Of a DNA stretch of 64,000 nucleotides, positions 61,990-64,000 are shown in pieces. The translations under genes and the position numbers were made by a program. The stretch is from an uncultured Pseudocitrobacter sp. Its GTDB lineage: Bacteria; Pseudomonadota; Gammaproteobacteria; Enterobacterales; Enterobacteriaceae. The notes beneath the pieces are model-generated. The model was not told where the DNA came from, made no database searches, and was given only the letters and a program-made list of their open reading frames with translations. Position 1 is the stretch's first letter, and each line of letters begins with the position of its first letter. The DNA lies in NCBI GenBank assembly GCA_913778145.1, contig CAJYVI010000104.1, forward strand, positions 43,596-107,595, written 5' to 3'.

Positions 61990-63390
61990 TCACTCTGTAC
62001 ACACCAACGCTCGCGTTGGGTCGAGCAGCCAGGGGCGCAAATACCCTACCGTATTCGAGAACGGCAACACCTCGTCCGGCAGGCAGATGCCTAAATGCTC
62101 TTTGATGTAATGGCGACGCATTAACACGCGGTTCCACAGTTCAGGGTACGCCTGCGCCAGCTCATCTCGCAGCGCTTTATCCGCCAGTGCCACCGTGTCT
62201 TCAATGCTGGCACCCGCGTAGCCCGCACGAGAAGGAATAATGTCGATTTGCAGCAGCATACCGCTGCGCAGCGGCGCGCTGGAGTTCGGGCTAATGGGCG
62301 AGCACAGCCACTCCTCATCCGCTACCAGATGGCCTGGATTAAGATGCCAGTGATACTCCGCCTTCGGCAATACCTGTTCAATCAGCGCATACATTTCACC
62401 GCCCAACATACCGGGGCGAATGTGGGTGAGCCAGGTCGCGACGGCGCGATAGTAGGGCTTCGCCACCACATCGAGATAATCGGCGACCTCAGGTGCCAGT
62501 TCGCTTTCGTCCGCCACCACATACGCGGCACGGCTACTTAATCCGCCTTTGTAACTGGTGGTGAGTGAGAATTTGTCGCCACGCTGTATACGTTTGTCGC
62601 CGGGGTAAAGATTGGCATTGGCGAAACGATCGCCGGTTGCGGCAATCATCACCACATTATTCGGCTGCCCCTGTGCCGCAAGCAGTGCGCCAATCTCTTT
62701 TTCGGTTTTCCCTGGCGCGATGGCATTCAGGGCATCGAGAATCGCCGTTGATGCCAGATTCGCGCCGTACTCGTAGTGCGCCAGTTCATTAGCATTATTG
62801 ACCGTTCGCGCGCCGTGCTCTGGCGAGATAAAAATCGCGGTGGCGTTGCACAGCGTGGCCTCAGGCCCTGCCGCCTGACGAATCGCCTCAACGATAAACG
62901 ACGGGAGATCAAACATCTTCCAGGCGTCATCCTGCGCGCCGGTAAACAGTTTCCAGCCCACCAGCCCGTAGCTTTTTCCGGCAACGATACCCGCACTGTT
63001 CAGCACATCCGGCAGTGATTGTTGATTGTCCATCGGCTGATTAGGCAGGGAAAACCACGGCGCATGCACCACGCGGTTTTCCAGCCGCGCATGCGCCGCC
63101 AGTTTCAGGTTTTCGTTACCAAGCACCAGCACGGCCTCCCCCTCACTGTGCAATACCAGCAGCGCCTCTTCGAAGCGCGGGATAAACCCGGTGAGATACT
63201 CAAAATTGCCGCCGTGCTCTTTGTCAGCATAAATCACCAGCGCGTCCAGCCCACGAGAGGCCATTCCGGCCAGCACTTTAGCTTTTCGCTCGCGCAAGGT
63301 GTCGTCGCTTAAGGTCACGGAAGGAAGATGATGCCAGACGGCTGGCTGCGGTACGGTTTGCAGAGAAAGGGAATCGAGTGTGATGGTCAC
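61990..63390 (-). CDS. M24 (Xaa-Pro peptidase/creatinase-fold) family protein with altered metal site
   Basis: 466 residues: an N-terminal creatinase-like domain (about 25-185) and a C-terminal pita-bread fold (about 195-450). Canonical M24 enzymes bind two metals with Asp, Asp, His, Glu, Glu. Here His354 (HLNPGHLV), Asp383 (QIDIIP) and Glu397 (SIEDTV) align, but both Asp positions are replaced (Thr277 in GDKFSLTT; Ala288 in SSRAA). It may be a non-metal hydrolase like creatinase or a non-catalytic homologue. E. coli has no counterpart here. It lies 39 bases upstream of yajD. Confidence 0.8.
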   Translation of the reverse strand: MTITLDSLSLQTVPQPAVWHHLPSVTLSDDTLRERKAKVLAGMASRGLDALVIYADKEHGGNFEYLTGFIPRFEEALLVLHSEGEAVLVLGNENLKLAAHARLENRVVHAPWFSLPNQPMDNQQSLPDVLNSAGIVAGKSYGLVGWKLFTGAQDDAWKMFDLPSFIVEAIRQAAGPEATLCNATAIFISPEHGARTVNNANELAHYEYGANLASTAILDALNAIAPGKTEKEIGALLAAQGQPNNVVMIAATGDRFANANLYPGDKRIQRGDKFSLTTSYKGGLSSRAAYVVADESELAPEVADYLDVVAKPYYRAVATWLTHIRPGMLGGEMYALIEQVLPKAEYHWHLNPGHLVADEEWLCSPISPNSSAPLRSGMLLQIDIIPSRAGYAGASIEDTVALADKALRDELAQAYPELWNRVLMRRHYIKEHLGICLPDEVLPFSNTVGYLRPWLLDPTRALVCTE

Positions 63391-63450
63391 TGGCGTTACT
63401 CCATGTCAAAGGCCATCCACGGAGAGTAACCAATATTGGCGGGGCTGTAA

Positions 63451-63480
63451 TAAAAAAATCCCGGCCTTGCGACCGGGATT
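63451..63480 (-). terminator. Intrinsic terminator of the secDF operon
   Basis: AATCCCGG/CCGGGATT stem with an 8-nt loop and a seven-U run on the minus strand, 23 bases after the secF stop. Confidence 0.9.
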
Positions 63481-63503
63481 CCGATTCTGACATGAAAGTC
63501 GTC

Positions 63504-64000
63504 TTACGGCAGAATTGACGGTTGATCCGCCCCTTCTTTCTCGACTTTCTGCTGCAGCATGTGCTCGCGCTTCATACCCAGTTTCAGCGCCAGTGCCGAC
63601 GCAACATAGATAGAAGACGCCGTACCGATAGACACACCAATCAGCATGGTCAGTGAGAAGCCTTCCAGTACCGGACCACCGAAGAGGTACAGCATCAGAA
63701 TAACCACTAACGTCGTACCGGAGGTGATCAACGTACGGTGCAGCGTCTGGGTCAGTGACACGTTAAAGATTTCGTAAGGCGTCCCGCGACGAATTTTGCG
63801 GAAGTTTTCACGAATACGGTCAGATACCACGATGCTATCGTTCAACGAGTAACCGATAACCGACATCAGTGATGCCACGATGGTCAGGTCAATTTCGATA
63901 TGGAACAGCGACAACACACCCAGCGTAATGATAACGTCGTGCGCCAGCGCGATAACCACCCCTGCCGCCAGTCGCCACTCGAAGCGGAAACCAACGTAAA
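63504..64000 (-). CDS. secF: Protein translocase subunit SecF, C-terminal part (gene runs off the right edge)
   Basis: C-terminal 165 codons of SecF, the membrane partner of SecD that uses the proton gradient to drive late steps of secretion. Conserved helix segments [31 protein letters not shown] and [17 protein letters not shown] match E. coli, ending DQPSILP. The first half and the secD/yajC genes lie outside the window. Confidence 0.97.
   Translation of the reverse strand, partial: YVGFRFEWRLAAGVVIALAHDVIITLGVLSLFHIEIDLTIVASLMSVIGYSLNDSIVVSDRIRENFRKIRRGTPYEIFNVSLTQTLHRTLITSGTTLVVILMLYLFGGPVLEGFSLTMLIGVSIGTASSIYVASALALKLGMKREHMLQQKVEKEGADQPSILP

Overview
This is chromosomal DNA of an enterobacterium (Enterobacteriaceae, Enterobacter/Citrobacter/Klebsiella-like by gene content; species not determined). 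The backbone matches, in inverted order, the E. coli segment from amtB to secF: amtB-glnK, mdlB-mdlA, decR, cof, ybaE, queC, fadM, ybaV, ppiD, hupB, lon, clpX, clpP, tig, bolA, yajG, ampG, cyoABCDE, yajR, yajQ, panE, yajL, thiI, xseB-ispA-dxs-yajO, pgpA-thiL-nusB-ribE-ribD-nrdR, yajI, tsx, yajD, secF. Backbone proteins have E. coli-like lengths and motifs. REP/BIME elements typical of enterobacteria lie between several genes. I see no rRNA, tRNA, CRISPR array, transposase or prophage.

Layout: 1-13.5 kb holds nitrogen control (amtB/glnK with a sigma-54 promoter and NtrC-like sites), an ABC exporter pair, the divergent decR/cdsH cysteine module, and queuosine, thioesterase and periplasmic folding genes. 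13.2-20.5 kb is the proteostasis block hupB-lon-clpX-clpP-tig-bolA, with clear sigma-32 promoters at lon and clpP. 20.7-28.1 kb holds yajG, ampG and the bo3 oxidase operon, followed by its terminator.

Three accessory insertions break E. coli synteny. (1) 28.2-31.6 kb: a ribbon-helix-helix/GNAT toxin-antitoxin pair whose promoter is bracketed by two palindromes, then two tandem Sel1-repeat paralogues. (2) 31.8-40.5 kb: an IclR-family regulator divergent from a seven-gene operon (AroE-like dehydrogenase, FAD dehydrogenase, NIPSNAP protein, second FAD dehydrogenase, xylose-isomerase-like TIM barrel, aromatic-acid:H+ symporter-type MFS carrier, Gfo/Idh dehydrogenase). It looks like a catabolic route for a hydroaromatic or cyclic polyol acid and is the best candidate for an undescribed system. 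(3) 44.3-49.3 kb: a PTS EIIC, GH4 glycosidase, NagB-like deaminase and HutC-type GntR regulator with a dre-like operator, probably for a beta-glucosaminide, followed by a YcxB-like membrane protein. A noncanonical M24 peptidase-like gene lies between yajD and secF.

46.5-64 kb returns to backbone: tRNA thiolation/thiamine (thiI), isoprenoid precursors (xseB-ispA-dxs-yajO), riboflavin/thiamine/phospholipid genes (nrdR-ribD-ribE-nusB-thiL-pgpA), the nucleoside channel tsx, and the 3' part of secF running off the window end.
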